Notes: generated by a model from the letters alone, not told the origin. Positions 8,656 to 17,389 are shown, counted from the stretch's first letter. The stretch is 64,000 nucleotides of DNA from CAXMST01 sp963790085 (GCA_963790085.1 CAWBNH010000013.1:248001-312000); one strand, 5' to 3'. Numbers and translations: made by a program.

Positions 8656-9369
8656 ATGAGCAGCGAACAGGTCACGGTCGCCGAGGAGGAGTACCTGCAG
8701 GCGCTCTTCTGGCTGCAGGAGGCGCAGCTTCCGATGACCGCGGCCAACGTCGCCCGGGCGATGCAGCTCTCGCCCCCGACGGTGAGCGAGATGATCGGCA
8801 GGCTCGAGGCCGACGGCTACATCAGTCGTGCGGCCGACAAGACCCTCGGCTTCACCGCCGAAGGTCGCGAGCACGCGGAGGCGATCGTACGCCGCCACCG
8901 TTTGATCGAGCGCTTTCTCACCGACGTGCTCGGGATCCCGTGGGACGAGGTCCACGAGGAGGCCGAGCGGCTCGAGCACGCGATGTCGCCGGTGCTCGAG
9001 GAACGGATGCTGGCCGCGATCGGCGATGCCAAGACATGCCCCCACGGGCACCCGATCGTGCTCGGGGAGCGCGAGCGCGGCTCACTGCTCGCCGACTGCG
9101 AGGTCGGGGCGAGCGTCACCATCCTTCGCTTCGAGAACGAGGCGGAGGACCTGCTGCACTATCTCCGCGCCTCTGGGCTAGAGCCCGGGCTGGAGGGAGC
9201 GGTTGAAGCCTCGGACGAGGACGAGGTCGTGATCTCCTCCGGGGAGCGGTCGCTGAGCGTCTCGCGGAGCGTCGCCGAGACCGTGTCGGTCAGGGCCGAC
9301 CCGGCGCCTCCGCCGCGCGCCGCGCTGCCGGAGCAGCTCGAGCTCTCGAGCGACCGCTACGGTCGCTGA
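8656..9369 (+). CDS. DtxR/MntR-family metal-dependent transcriptional regulator
   Basis: This 237-residue regulator has an N-terminal winged helix (YLQALFWLQE, VARAMQLSPPTVSEMIGRLE, GYI..), a metal-binding and dimerisation domain with HHRLIERFL-like spacing and the signature KTCPHGHPI near residue 135, and a C-terminal FeoA/SH3-like part rich in Glu and Asp. Family members sense Fe(II) or Mn(II). It follows cydAB in the same direction after 82 bases but has its own -10, so a link to the oxidase is possible and unproven. Confidence 0.88.
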   Translation: MSSEQVTVAEEEYLQALFWLQEAQLPMTAANVARAMQLSPPTVSEMIGRLEADGYISRAADKTLGFTAEGREHAEAIVRRHRLIERFLTDVLGIPWDEVHEEAERLEHAMSPVLEERMLAAIGDAKTCPHGHPIVLGERERGSLLADCEVGASVTILRFENEAEDLLHYLRASGLEPGLEGAVEASDEDEVVISSGERSLSVSRSVAETVSVRADPAPPPRAALPEQLELSSDRYGR

Positions 9370-9407
9370 CCGGTCCGGGCCCCGGGGCGCGATCGGGGCC
9401 GGACGCC

Positions 9408-9629
9408 TCACGCCGCGCCGTGCTCGGCGGTGGCGGGATCGCCGCAGATCTGCCGCAGTCTCCGGTAGAGAAGCTCGTCCCGACCTGCCGGGAGACCCTG
9501 GTCCCGGCGAAGGCTGGTCTCGTGCTCGCGAACCGCCGCCGCCAGGGCGTAGAAGCGGCGATCGAGGTTGCGGCGGCTGAGGTCGCGAAGGTCCTCATCG
9601 CGAACCCCCTCGTAGAAGCTGATCGGCAT
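9408..9629 (-). CDS. Small conserved-type hypothetical protein (73 aa)
   Basis: The protein opens MPISFYEGVRDEDLRDLSRR and is entirely charged and helical, with no transmembrane segment or known motif. A strong Shine-Dalgarno (GAGGAGGGA) lies 6-7 bases before ATG 9629, unlike the leaderless neighbours, which argues that it is translated. Function is unknown. It converges with the DtxR gene and is separated from the next gene by about 150 bases. Confidence 0.7.
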   Translation of the reverse strand: MPISFYEGVRDEDLRDLSRRNLDRRFYALAAAVREHETSLRRDQGLPAGRDELLYRRLRQICGDPATAEHGAA

Positions 9630-9777
9630 TGGCGTCCCTCCTCTCGGGCTGTCGATTGACGCCCGGCGGCCACCGAGCTACCGAGGAGACTACGAGCAAA
9701 GGGTTAAGCCGATGCTAAATACCTGTGAACGCGCAGGATCGCGCCCGCGGCTGCCCACCCGTTGTGCGCGGCAGGCC

Positions 9778-10881
9778 TCAGGAGCGCTGGCGCCCGAGCG
9801 CCCGGGCAAGCCGTGCGATCCCCTCGGGGACGAGATCGGGCGGCACGCTTGCGAACGAGAGCCGCAGGCTCCGCTCGCCACCCTCGAGCATGAAATCGGG
9901 CCCGGCGACGAAAGCGACGCCCTCCTCCTTGGCGAGCGGCAGGAGCGCCGGCGTGTCGGAGCCCGCCGCCAGGTCGAGCCAGAGGAAGTAGCCGCCGCCG
10001 GGGATCACGAACTCCGCCTCGGCGATCTGCTCGCCGAGGGCGGCGACGACCGCGTCCCGCCGCTCGGCGAGCGCGACGTTGACGAAATCGATGTTTGCGT
10101 CCAGCCCGCCCGAGCGGCAGAGCTCGTAGACGATCGACTCGGCGAGCATGTTCGGCGAGATGTAGGTCTCGTTGGCGCGCTGGGCGAGTGCCGCGATCTG
10201 CTCGGCCGGCCCGATCAGGTACCCAACCCGGACGCCGGGGCTGACCGTCTTCGAGAACGATGAGGCGTGCACCACCTGCGCCCCGGTCCCCTCGGCGATC
10301 GACAGCATCGTCGGGACCTCCTCCGATCCGGCGAAGCGGACCTCGCGGTAGGGGTCGTCCTCGAAGATCCAGAACCCGTGCCGCTCGGCGAGCTCGACGA
10401 GGCGGCGGCGCTTGGCCTCCGAGAGCGTGCAGCCGGCGGGGTTGTGGAAGTTGCTGATGATGTGGACCAGCTTCGGTGTGTGGCCGTCGGCGATCACCTG
10501 TTCGAACTGCTCGACGTTGATCCCGTCGGCCTCGAGCTCGACCCCGATGCGCCTCGTGCCGAGCCGCTCGAGCATCAGCAAGGTGCGGTCGTAGGACGGC
10601 TGCTCGACGACGACCGTATCGCCGGGGCCGAGCAGGTGCTCGAACAGCATCCAGCCCGCCTCCAGCGAGCCGTTGGTGACCATCACCCGCTCCGCGGTCG
10701 GCCCCTCACCGTGACGCTCCGCCAGCCAGGCACGCAGCTCCGGGTGCCCGGCGCCGGTGCCGTACGAGAGCGCCCGCGCCGGATCGTCGCTGATCGCCCG
10801 TTGGGCCGCTTCCCGCACGGCCTCGGCCGGGAGCAGGTCGACGCTGGGGGCGCCGCGCGCAAAGCTGATCATCTCCGCCAT
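9778..10881 (-). CDS. PLP-dependent aminotransferase, class I/II (MocR/LysN-like)
   Basis: This 367-residue fold-type I transaminase has substrate loop SYGTGAGHPELRAWL, VTNGSLEAGWML, NFHNPAGCTLS (the NP pair contacts PLP), FEDDPYREVRF (Asp binding the pyridine nitrogen) and SSFSKTVSPGVRVGY with the Schiff-base Lys. It lacks the N-terminal GntR HTH of true MocR regulators. Closest known activities are 2-aminoadipate or aromatic transaminases; substrate is not resolvable here. ATG 10881 follows TATACT by 8 bases. Confidence 0.87.
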   Translation of the reverse strand: MAEMISFARGAPSVDLLPAEAVREAAQRAISDDPARALSYGTGAGHPELRAWLAERHGEGPTAERVMVTNGSLEAGWMLFEHLLGPGDTVVVEQPSYDRTLLMLERLGTRRIGVELEADGINVEQFEQVIADGHTPKLVHIISNFHNPAGCTLSEAKRRRLVELAERHGFWIFEDDPYREVRFAGSEEVPTMLSIAEGTGAQVVHASSFSKTVSPGVRVGYLIGPAEQIAALAQRANETYISPNMLAESIVYELCRSGGLDANIDFVNVALAERRDAVVAALGEQIAEAEFVIPGGGYFLWLDLAAGSDTPALLPLAKEEGVAFVAGPDFMLEGGERSLRLSFASVPPDLVPEGIARLARALGRQRS

Positions 10882-10889
10882 CGCGGCCG

Positions 10890-10895
10890 AGTATA
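10890..10895 (-). promoter_or_regulatory. Putative leaderless -10 (TATACT) for the aminotransferase
   Basis: TATACT on the minus strand lies 8 bases before ATG 10881. It is one of the best matches to the -10 consensus in the window. Confidence 0.5.
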
Positions 10896-10919
10896 TGAGT
10901 CAGCCGCGCCTGCGCACGG

Positions 10920-11792
10920 CTAGGAGCCGGCGATCTCGGCCGCGATCGCCGCCGCCTCGGATGGGCTGGTCCCGACCCGCACGCCTCGCGCCTCGAGCGC
11001 GTCCTTCTTCGCCTCGGCCGTGCCGGAGGAGCCGGAGATGATCGCGCCGGCGTGGCCCATCTGCTTGCCGGGAGGGGCGGTGAAGCCGGCGATGTAGCCG
11101 ACCACGGGCTTGGTCACGCTCTCGGCGATGTAGTCGGCGGCGCGCTCCTCGGCATCGCCGCCGATCTCGCCGACCATCACGATCAGCTCGGTCTCGGGGT
11201 CGTTCTCGAACAACTCGAGGACGTCGATGAAGTCGCTGCCGACGATCGGGTCGCCACCGATGCCGACGATCGTCGAGTTGCCGAGCCCGGCCTGCTTGAG
11301 CTCGTTGCCGATCTGGTACGTGAGCGTTCCCGACTTCGAGACGACGCCGATCGAGCCCCGATCGAAGAACTGGGCAGGGATGATCCCGACGTTCGCCTTG
11401 CCCGGGCTGAGCACGCCCGGGCAGTTCGGGCCGATCAGCCGAACGCCGCGCTCGCGCGCCTTCCAGTAGGTCGGCAGCATGTCGTGGACCGGGATTCCCT
11501 CGGTGATCGCGATCACCGTCTCGACGCCGGCGTCGATCGCCTCTTCGATCGCGGCACCGGCGAACCGCGCCGGGACGAAGATCATCGACGTGTTCGCGCC
11601 GCGCTCGCTGACCGCCTCGGCGATCGAGTCGAACACGGGGACCCCATCGACGTCCTGGCCGCCCTTCCCGGGCGTGACGCCGGCGACCAGGTCGGTCCCG
11701 TAGTCACGGTTGCGCAAACCGTGGAAGCTTCCCTCCCGGCCGGTCAGGCCGCTGACCGCGAGCTTCGTGTCGCTGTCGATGATGATCGACAT
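10920..11792 (-). CDS. sucD: Succinyl-CoA ligase subunit alpha
   Basis: This 290-residue subunit forms the CoA-binding and phosphohistidine half of the TCA-cycle enzyme that couples succinyl-CoA to NDP phosphorylation. It shows SGLTGREGSFHGLRNRDYG (CoA loop), GVTPGKGGQ, IGPNCPGVLSPG and the active-site His in GHAGAIISGSSGTAEAKK near residue 245. It starts 9 bases after the sucC stop, in one operon. Confidence 0.96.
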   Translation of the reverse strand: MSIIIDSDTKLAVSGLTGREGSFHGLRNRDYGTDLVAGVTPGKGGQDVDGVPVFDSIAEAVSERGANTSMIFVPARFAGAAIEEAIDAGVETVIAITEGIPVHDMLPTYWKARERGVRLIGPNCPGVLSPGKANVGIIPAQFFDRGSIGVVSKSGTLTYQIGNELKQAGLGNSTIVGIGGDPIVGSDFIDVLELFENDPETELIVMVGEIGGDAEERAADYIAESVTKPVVGYIAGFTAPPGKQMGHAGAIISGSSGTAEAKKDALEARGVRVGTSPSEAAAIAAEIAGS

Positions 11793-11801
11793 CCGTGCCT
11801 C

Positions 11802-12971
11802 CTACGCCCGCCCCGCCGCAAGCTCGACGACGGCCTCCGCGGCCCCGAGCATCGTCTTCTCGACGTTCAGGTTCGGGAGCCCGGCCTCGGCCAGCAGAGC
11901 GAGTCCCTCCTCGGAATTGGTGCCGTCGAGGCGGACGACCAGCGGGACATCGATCTCGACGCGCTCGAAGGCCTCGATGATGCCCTTCGCCACCTCGTCG
12001 CAGCGCGTGATCCCGCCGAAGATGTTGAACAGCACGGCCTTGACCCTGGGGTTGGAGGTGATCACCTCGAGCGCGTCGACGATCGCCTCCGCCTTCGAGC
12101 CGCCGCCGGCGTCGAGGAAGTTCGCCGGCCGGCCGCCGGCGTTGGCGACGACGTCGAGGGTCGACATGCAGAGCCCGGCGCCGTTACCGAGGATCCCGAT
12201 GTCGCCGTCGAGCGCGACGTAGGTGAGACCACGCTCCTTCGCCATCCGCTCCTGGGGGTCCTGGTCTGGATCGTCGTCGACCGCCTCGGCGAGCTGCTCG
12301 TGGCGAAACAGCGCCGAGCCGTCGATCGTGACCTTCGCGTCGAGCGCGACGACGTCGCGCTCTGCGGTGATGATCAGCGGGTTGACCTCGATCAGGGTCG
12401 CGTCGTTGGCGCCGAAGGCCTCGTAGAGCTTGACCATCGTCCCGGCGACCGCCTCGACGACGTCCTCGTCGATCTGAGCGTCCACCGCGAGCCGTCGCGC
12501 ATCGTCGATCGACAGGCCCGCGGACGGCATGACATGGAGCCTGACGAGCGCGTCGGGGTCCGTCTCGGCGATCTCCTCGACGTTCATCCCACCCATCCGC
12601 GAGAGCATCAGCAGCGGCTTCTTCGCGGACCGGTCGAGGATCACCGAGGCGTAGTACTCGGCGTCGATCTCGGACGCGACCTCGACCCAGACCTCATGGA
12701 CCCTGAACGGCCCCTCCCCGCGCGGGCCGCGGATATCCATGCCGATGATCGAGCCCGCGTGAGCGCGCGCCTCGTCGCTGTCCTTGGCGACCTTGATCCC
12801 GCCGGCCTTACCACGACCGCCGATCTGGACCTGCGCCTTGATCACGCACGGATAGCCGATCCGCTCGGCGACCGCGACCGCCGCATCGACGTCAGCGGCG
12901 GCCCCGCCATCCGGCACCGCTACTCCGGCGCGCGCGAACAGCTGCTTGCCTTGGTATTCGAGCAGGTCCAT
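11802..12971 (-). CDS. sucC: Succinyl-CoA ligase (ADP-forming) subunit beta
   Basis: This 389-residue ATP-grasp subunit begins MDLLEYQGKQLFARAGV, then QVQIGGRGKAGGIKVAKD (nucleotide loop), NPLIITAERDVVALDAKV (metal-binding) and NIFGGITRCDEVAKGI. Length and motifs fit the bacterial beta chain. A TAGGCT box lies 12 bases upstream of the ATG. Together with SucD it forms the complete ligase. Confidence 0.96.
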   Translation of the reverse strand: MDLLEYQGKQLFARAGVAVPDGGAAADVDAAVAVAERIGYPCVIKAQVQIGGRGKAGGIKVAKDSDEARAHAGSIIGMDIRGPRGEGPFRVHEVWVEVASEIDAEYYASVILDRSAKKPLLMLSRMGGMNVEEIAETDPDALVRLHVMPSAGLSIDDARRLAVDAQIDEDVVEAVAGTMVKLYEAFGANDATLIEVNPLIITAERDVVALDAKVTIDGSALFRHEQLAEAVDDDPDQDPQERMAKERGLTYVALDGDIGILGNGAGLCMSTLDVVANAGGRPANFLDAGGGSKAEAIVDALEVITSNPRVKAVLFNIFGGITRCDEVAKGIIEAFERVEIDVPLVVRLDGTNSEEGLALLAEAGLPNLNVEKTMLGAAEAVVELAAGRA

Positions 12972-13090
12972 GACTGCGGCGGCAGCCTAGCCGACCGCAG
13001 GCCGAGCGGCAGACAGCCCCGCGGGCGGCCATCGATCGCGGCGCCCGATCGCCCCGGCCCGCGGGACCGCGCGACGGCGACTCGATTGCG

Positions 13091-13096
13091 TAGGCT
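13091..13096 (+). promoter_or_regulatory. Putative leaderless -10 (TAGGCT) for the HTH gene
   Basis: TAGGCT directly precedes CTG 13097 and is 6 bases before ATC 13103. This matches the spacing seen at other starts only if the rare codon ATC (or CTG) initiates. Confidence 0.4.
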
Positions 13097-13402
13097 CTGA
13101 GGATCGGCCAGTGGACCTTCATCACCAATCATGCCCGCGTGCTGCTCGTCATCACGCGGGATCCGACCGTGAGGCTTCGCGATATCGCCGCGACGCTCGA
13201 CATAACCGAGCGCGCCGCACAGCGAATCGTGACCGAGCTCGTCGAGGAGGGCTACCTGACCCGGAAGCGCGAGGGCCGGCGCAATACGTACACGGTGCAC
13301 CGCCGGGAGAGCATGCGGGCGCCCCAGGCCCGGGAGACCGACGTCGGCGAGATCCTCGACGTCCTGCTCAGCAACCAGGACCCGTTGGAGACCAAGGGCT
13401 AG
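13097..13402 (+). CDS. Small winged-helix transcriptional regulator, start codon uncertain
   Basis: The protein contains a compact winged helix: RLRDIAATLDITERAAQRIV followed by ELVEEGYLTRKREGRRNTY, of the MarR/ArsR-like small regulator type. From memory of this family, the residues QWTFITNHARVLLVI just upstream of the first GTG (13139) look like conserved N-terminal sequence, so translation must start earlier. The only codons between the in-frame TAG (13091-13093) and that segment are CTG 13097 and ATC 13103. I annotate from CTG as the longest option. Target unknown. Confidence 0.7.
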   Translation: MRIGQWTFITNHARVLLVITRDPTVRLRDIAATLDITERAAQRIVTELVEEGYLTRKREGRRNTYTVHRRESMRAPQARETDVGEILDVLLSNQDPLETKG

Positions 13403-13462
13403 AGGCCCTGTCGGCGACGTCGCCGGGCCGCAGGGCGGCGACTGTAATAATGCCGCGCCCCG

Positions 13463-14146
13463 ATGCCACTTCCCAAGCGCAGCGAAATCGAGTGGGTCAC
13501 CACTGACTGCTACGGCACCCTGATCGATTGGGACAAGGGGATCGCCGAGGCGTTCGAGCGCGAGGCCGCCGAGGACGGCCTGACCCTCGACACCAAGGCG
13601 CTGCTGCCGCGGTTCTACGAGCTCCAGTACCAGGTGATGGCCGGCTCCTATGAGCTGTACGCGGAGGTCCTGCGGCGGGCCGCGGTCAAGGCCGCAGCCG
13701 AGGTCGGCTGGGAGCTCGAGCCCTCTCGGGCGCAGTTCCTGCCCGACTCGATCGGCGACTGGCAGCCGTTTCGTGAGGCCAACGCCGCGATGGACCGCCT
13801 CGCGGCGAGGTACCGGCTCGGCATCGTCTCGAACATCGACGACAAGCTTCTGGGGATCTCGAGGCGTCACCTGCGCACGCCGCTGGAACTTGTCGTCACC
13901 GCCCAGCAGGTGCGCAGCTACAAGCCGGAGCCGGCCCATTTCAAGGAGTGCGCCCGGCGGATCGGCAAGAAGAAGGGCTGGGTGCACATCACGAGCGGCC
14001 TCTACACGGACGTCGAGCCGTTGCTGAAGATGCGGGTGCCGGTGATCTGGGTCAACCGCCGCGGCGAGAAGATCGAGAAGGGCGGCAAGCGGCCGACGAC
14101 CGAGGTCAAGACCTTCCGCGACGCGGCAAAGCGGCTCGGCTGCTGA
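13463..14146 (+). CDS. Haloacid dehalogenase-like hydrolase (type II HAD)
   Basis: This 227-residue protein has WVTTDCYGTLIDW near residue 11 (nucleophile Asp), VSNIDDKLLG (motif II Ser), a conserved Lys in SYKPEPAHFKECARRIG (motif III) and a degenerate ITSGLYTDVEP in place of the usual GD(S/N)xxxD motif IV. It resembles L-2-haloacid dehalogenase-family proteins. A DCYGT nucleophile motif is typical of that subgroup, but real substrates are often unknown. Confidence 0.82.
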   Translation: MPLPKRSEIEWVTTDCYGTLIDWDKGIAEAFEREAAEDGLTLDTKALLPRFYELQYQVMAGSYELYAEVLRRAAVKAAAEVGWELEPSRAQFLPDSIGDWQPFREANAAMDRLAARYRLGIVSNIDDKLLGISRRHLRTPLELVVTAQQVRSYKPEPAHFKECARRIGKKKGWVHITSGLYTDVEPLLKMRVPVIWVNRRGEKIEKGGKRPTTEVKTFRDAAKRLGC

Positions 14147-14185
14147 GGCGGCCCGCCTCGGTCGCTTCCGCGGGCGGGCGCCGAC

Positions 14186-14191
14186 TAGGCT
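14186..14191 (+). promoter_or_regulatory. Putative leaderless -10 (TAGGCT) for the RpiB-like gene
   Basis: TAGGCT lies 6 bases before ATG 14198 with no ribosome-binding site. Confidence 0.5.
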
Positions 14192-14197
14192 TCGGTA

Positions 14198-14632
14198 ATG
14201 CGGATCTCGATCGCCGCCGATGAGCGTGCCGGGATTGCCGAGGCGATCGCCGGATCGCTGGCGAGCCGCGGACACGAGGTGGTCGCGCACGGCGCGCTCG
14301 AAGACGCCGAGCGCACCGACTGGGCCTGGGCCTCCGAGGCAGCGGCGAGGGACGTCGCCGAGGGCCGGGTCGATCAGGCGGTCGTCGCCTGCTGGACCGG
14401 GACCGGAGCGGCGATCGCGGCGAACAAGGTGAGCGGGGTCCGGGCGGCCCTCTGCGCCGACGCGGAGACCGCGTCGGGAGCCCGCCGGTGGAACGACGCG
14501 AACGTGCTGGCGCTGAGCCTGCGGACGACCTCGGAGGCGCTGCTGGAGGAGATACTCGATGCCTGGTTCGCCGCCGAGCCGAGCGGCTCGCCCGAGGACC
14601 GCGCCAACGTCGATCACCTGGACGAGATCTAG
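14198..14632 (+). CDS. RpiB/LacA/LacB-family sugar isomerase-like protein
   Basis: This 144-residue protein has the family's ACWTGTGAAIAANKVSGVRAA segment in two overlapping parts (ACWTGTGAAIAANK, then VSGVRAAL) near residues 65-85, so the catalytic Cys is kept. Two His residues that RpiB uses are changed: the N-terminal DHAG reads DERAG and the later HN pair reads WN in RRWNDANVLALS. It is therefore unlikely to be a standard ribose-5-phosphate isomerase. The downstream reductase begins one base after its stop, so the two are probably one operon. Confidence 0.78.
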   Translation: MRISIAADERAGIAEAIAGSLASRGHEVVAHGALEDAERTDWAWASEAAARDVAEGRVDQAVVACWTGTGAAIAANKVSGVRAALCADAETASGARRWNDANVLALSLRTTSEALLEEILDAWFAAEPSGSPEDRANVDHLDEI

Positions 14633-14633
14633 C

Positions 14634-15365
14634 GTGCAACGCCTGTTCCCCGATCCGGCCCCGACGACGATCGCCGAGCAGCTCGCGGCGCCGTGGCCGG
14701 CGCCGATCGCGGCGGAGCGACCGCACCTGTTCACGAACTTCGCCGCGACCGTCGACGGCCATGCGACGATCGGGGGACGCTCGGGTGAGATCGGCACCGA
14801 CGCCGACACCGAGATGCTGATGGCGCTCCGCGCGAGCGCCGATGCCGTGATGGTCGGCGCCGGGACCTTGCGGGCCGAGCGCTACGGGCGCCTGCTGCCG
14901 GATCCTCAGGCGCGCTCGCTCCGCGAGCGGCGCGGCCGGTCACCGGACCCGCTCGCGGTGGTGATCAGCAACCGGCTCGCCCTGCCCTGGGACGCGGGCC
15001 TGTTCACCTCCGGCGGCGGCCGGGTGATCGTCTTCACCGCCAGCGACGAAGAGCCGCCGGAGACGGCCACCCCGGTGCAGGTCGTGCGCCACGCGGGTGC
15101 GGTCGACCTCAGGGAGGCGCTCGAGCACCTGCGCGAGGAGCGCGGGATCAGGGCGCTGCTCTGCGAGGGCGGACCGCGGCTACACGGCGACCTGCTCGCT
15201 GAGGGGCTGGTCGACGAGCTGTTCGTCACCCTCGGGCCGAGAGTTGCCGGCGGCGCGGGCCCGAGGATCGTCGAGGGCCTCGAATCGGGGCCGCTCGACC
15301 TCGAGCTGCGCTGGCTGCTTCAGGAGGGTGACGAGCTCTTCACGCGCTACGCGGTGAAGCGCTGA
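14634..15365 (+). CDS. RibD C-terminal/dihydrofolate-reductase-like reductase
   Basis: This 243-residue NADPH-type reductase fold has TNFAATVDGHATIGGRSG at about residues 27-45, ADAVMVGAGTLRAERYGRLL and LCEGGPRLHGDLLAEGLVDE, the pattern of the RibD reductase (pyrimidine reductase) family. There is no deaminase domain. The start is GTG 14634, one base past the RpiB-like stop. It may reduce a pteridine- or riboflavin-precursor-type substrate; no other rib genes are in the window. Confidence 0.82.
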   Translation: MQRLFPDPAPTTIAEQLAAPWPAPIAAERPHLFTNFAATVDGHATIGGRSGEIGTDADTEMLMALRASADAVMVGAGTLRAERYGRLLPDPQARSLRERRGRSPDPLAVVISNRLALPWDAGLFTSGGGRVIVFTASDEEPPETATPVQVVRHAGAVDLREALEHLREERGIRALLCEGGPRLHGDLLAEGLVDELFVTLGPRVAGGAGPRIVEGLESGPLDLELRWLLQEGDELFTRYAVKR

Positions 15366-15383
15366 ACGGGACCGTGGCGGCTC

Positions 15384-16127
15384 TCAGCGGAGTGCGAGCT
15401 CGCCGGCCGCATCGGGGATCAGGCCGGCCTCCTCGCCCCGCCGCTCGCCGCGCCGGAGCATCCGCAGGGCGAGGATCGTGCCGCTCAAGAGCACCAGGCC
15501 GCCGAGGCTCAGCTGGACGCTGAGCAGACCCTCGCGGCTCCAGTAGACGTCGCGGAGATCGAGCAGCAGAGCGGCCTCGTCAAAGACCAGCCCTGCCCCG
15601 GCGCCGAACGGGATCGCCAGCGCCGCCTCGCGATCCAGGTCTTCGGTCAACAGGGCCGCGGTTGCCGAGCCGAGGGCGAGGAGGATACCCGGCACGAAGT
15701 GATGGATATGGCGACCGCCGACCCGGACGTTGCGGAACGGCCACCAGCCGGAGCGGATCCCGCCGGTCGAGAGGCGGGCGACGACAAAGGCTCCGGCGAA
15801 CCCACTGAGCAGGTTGAAGAGGACCACCTCCTGCCGGCCGGCGGACTCGTAGCCCTCGATCGCGACCCGGACGGTGTCCTGGGTCGCGCGGCCGGCCAGG
15901 TGCAGCGCCTCGACCGGCCCCTCGACCGGCCCCTCGCCCGAGGGGCCGGGCCGCGTCGCCTGCCGGCGCAGGCGGCGCGCGAACTCGCCGGCCAGCACCG
16001 CCCCGGCCGTAACCGCCGTCGCCGTCGCGAGCAGCAGCGTCAGGCGGTCGGCGCGACCGAGTCCGGCGCGGGCACGCCCGAGCAGATGGCGCTTCCCGCG
16101 GCGGCTACTGACGATCGGCAGCGCCAC
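15384..16127 (-). CDS. Polytopic membrane protein of unknown function
   Basis: This 247-residue protein has a short basic N-terminus, one hydrophobic segment, a soluble stretch, then four or five further membrane segments. A distinctive GGRHIHHFVPGILLAL motif lies near residue 140, with FDEAALLLDLRDVYW further on; the clustered His and acidic residues within membrane segments could bind metal or heme, but no family is recognised. It starts 2 bases after the sugar dehydrogenase stop and is likely cotranscribed with it. Confidence 0.75.
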   Translation of the reverse strand: MALPIVSSRRGKRHLLGRARAGLGRADRLTLLLATATAVTAGAVLAGEFARRLRRQATRPGPSGEGPVEGPVEALHLAGRATQDTVRVAIEGYESAGRQEVVLFNLLSGFAGAFVVARLSTGGIRSGWWPFRNVRVGGRHIHHFVPGILLALGSATAALLTEDLDREAALAIPFGAGAGLVFDEAALLLDLRDVYWSREGLLSVQLSLGGLVLLSGTILALRMLRRGERRGEEAGLIPDAAGELALR

Positions 16128-16129
16128 CG

Positions 16130-17377
16130 TCAGAGCCGGACGAGATTCGGGGCTTCGGCCCCGCGCGTGACACCGCGGAAGTCAACCACGAGCTTCGCGT
16201 CGCCGACCAGCGCCTCGTAGTCGATGCCGCCGTGGGCGGTGACGATCGCGACGAGATCGGCCTCGGCGACGCCGGCCTCGAGCCCGACCGACTCGAGCCC
16301 CGCCTCACTCAGCTCCGCGACCAGCGGGTCGTGGTAGGAGACCTCGGCGCCGAGCTCCCGCAGGTGGCGAATGATCTTCAGCGCCGGGGCCTCGCGAAGG
16401 TCCGCGACGCCGGCCTTGTAGGAGACCCCGAGGATCAGGATCCGCGAGCCGTTGACGGCCTTGCCCGCATCGTTGAGCGCGCGCTCGATCTTGCCGACGC
16501 AGAACAGCGGATGCGACTGGTTGACCTTCCCCGCGAGCTCTACGAACTCGGGGTAGAAATCGAGCTCCCGCGCCTTGAAGGCCAGGTAGAACGGATCCAC
16601 GGGCAGGCAGTGTCCGCCCATCCCCGGCCCCGGCTCGAAGCGCATGAAGCCGAACGGCTTGGTCGAGGCGGCATCGACCACCTCCCAGATGTCGATCCCG
16701 AGACGATCCGTGAGTTGGGCCAGCTCGTTGACGAGGGCGATGTTGACCGAGCGGAAGATGTTCTCGAGCAGCTTCGTCAACTCGGCGGACTCGGGCGAGG
16801 AGACGGGCACGACCTCGTCACAGATCAGCCCATAGACCTCCGACGCGCGCTCGGTACAGGCGTCGGTGATCCCGCCGACCACCTTCGGCGTCGTCGCGAT
16901 CGTGTGGTCCGAGCGGCCCGGATCGATCCGCTCGGGTGAGTAGGCGAGGTGGAAGTCGGCCCCTGCCCGGAGGCCCGACTCCTCGAGCAGCGGCTGCAGG
17001 TGATCGCGGGTGGTGCCCGGGTAGGTCGTCGACTCCAAAACCACGATCTGGCCCTCGCGGAGGACGCCGGCGAGCGTCCGAGCCGCCGCTGAGATGTAGC
17101 TGAGATCGGGCTCCCGCTGGTTGGCGAGCGGAGTCGGCACGCAGATCAGCAGCGCGTCGCAGCGGGCCAGCGCCTCGGGGTCGTTCGTTGGCTCGAACGC
17201 ATCGCCGAGCCCCGCCAGCCGGGCCGAGGGAACGTCCTCGACATCGCTCTCCCCCGCGGCGAGCCGCTCGACCCGCCGCGAGTCCGTGTCGTAGCCGATC
17301 ACCGCATGGCCCGCCTCGCCGAAGGCGAGCGCGAGCGGGAGGCCGACGTATCCGAGGCCGATGATTCCGATGCGCAT
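16130..17377 (-). CDS. UDP-sugar 6-dehydrogenase (UDP-GlcNAc/UDP-glucose dehydrogenase family)
   Basis: This 415-residue enzyme oxidises C6 of a nucleotide sugar in two NAD-dependent steps. It opens with the Rossmann loop MRIGIIGLGYVGLPLA; CVPTPL, YSPERIDPG (substrate loop common to the WbpA/UDP-GlcNAc branch), LLENIFRSVNIALVNEL and the catalytic Cys in GPGMGGHCLPVDP follow, then GVSYKAGVADLREAPAL. The YSPERIDPG form favours UDP-N-acetylhexosamine over UDP-glucose. The product would feed surface polysaccharide synthesis. Confidence 0.9.
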   Translation of the reverse strand: MRIGIIGLGYVGLPLALAFGEAGHAVIGYDTDSRRVERLAAGESDVEDVPSARLAGLGDAFEPTNDPEALARCDALLICVPTPLANQREPDLSYISAAARTLAGVLREGQIVVLESTTYPGTTRDHLQPLLEESGLRAGADFHLAYSPERIDPGRSDHTIATTPKVVGGITDACTERASEVYGLICDEVVPVSSPESAELTKLLENIFRSVNIALVNELAQLTDRLGIDIWEVVDAASTKPFGFMRFEPGPGMGGHCLPVDPFYLAFKARELDFYPEFVELAGKVNQSHPLFCVGKIERALNDAGKAVNGSRILILGVSYKAGVADLREAPALKIIRHLRELGAEVSYHDPLVAELSEAGLESVGLEAGVAEADLVAIVTAHGGIDYEALVGDAKLVVDFRGVTRGAEAPNLVRL

Positions 17378-17383
17378 GGGCGC

Positions 17384-17389
17384 AGTGTA
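17384..17389 (-). promoter_or_regulatory. Putative leaderless -10 (TACACT) for the sugar dehydrogenase
   Basis: TACACT on the minus strand is 6 bases before ATG 17377. Confidence 0.5.

Noticed and set aside
11052..13100. Open frame of 682 codons on the plus strand
   Set aside because: It is antisense to sucD and sucC and shows no domain; Asp/Leu/Arg-rich shadow.
12920..14809. Open frame of 629 codons on the minus strand
   Set aside because: It is antisense to the HTH, haloacid dehalogenase, RpiB-like and reductase genes, which carry motifs and start boxes.
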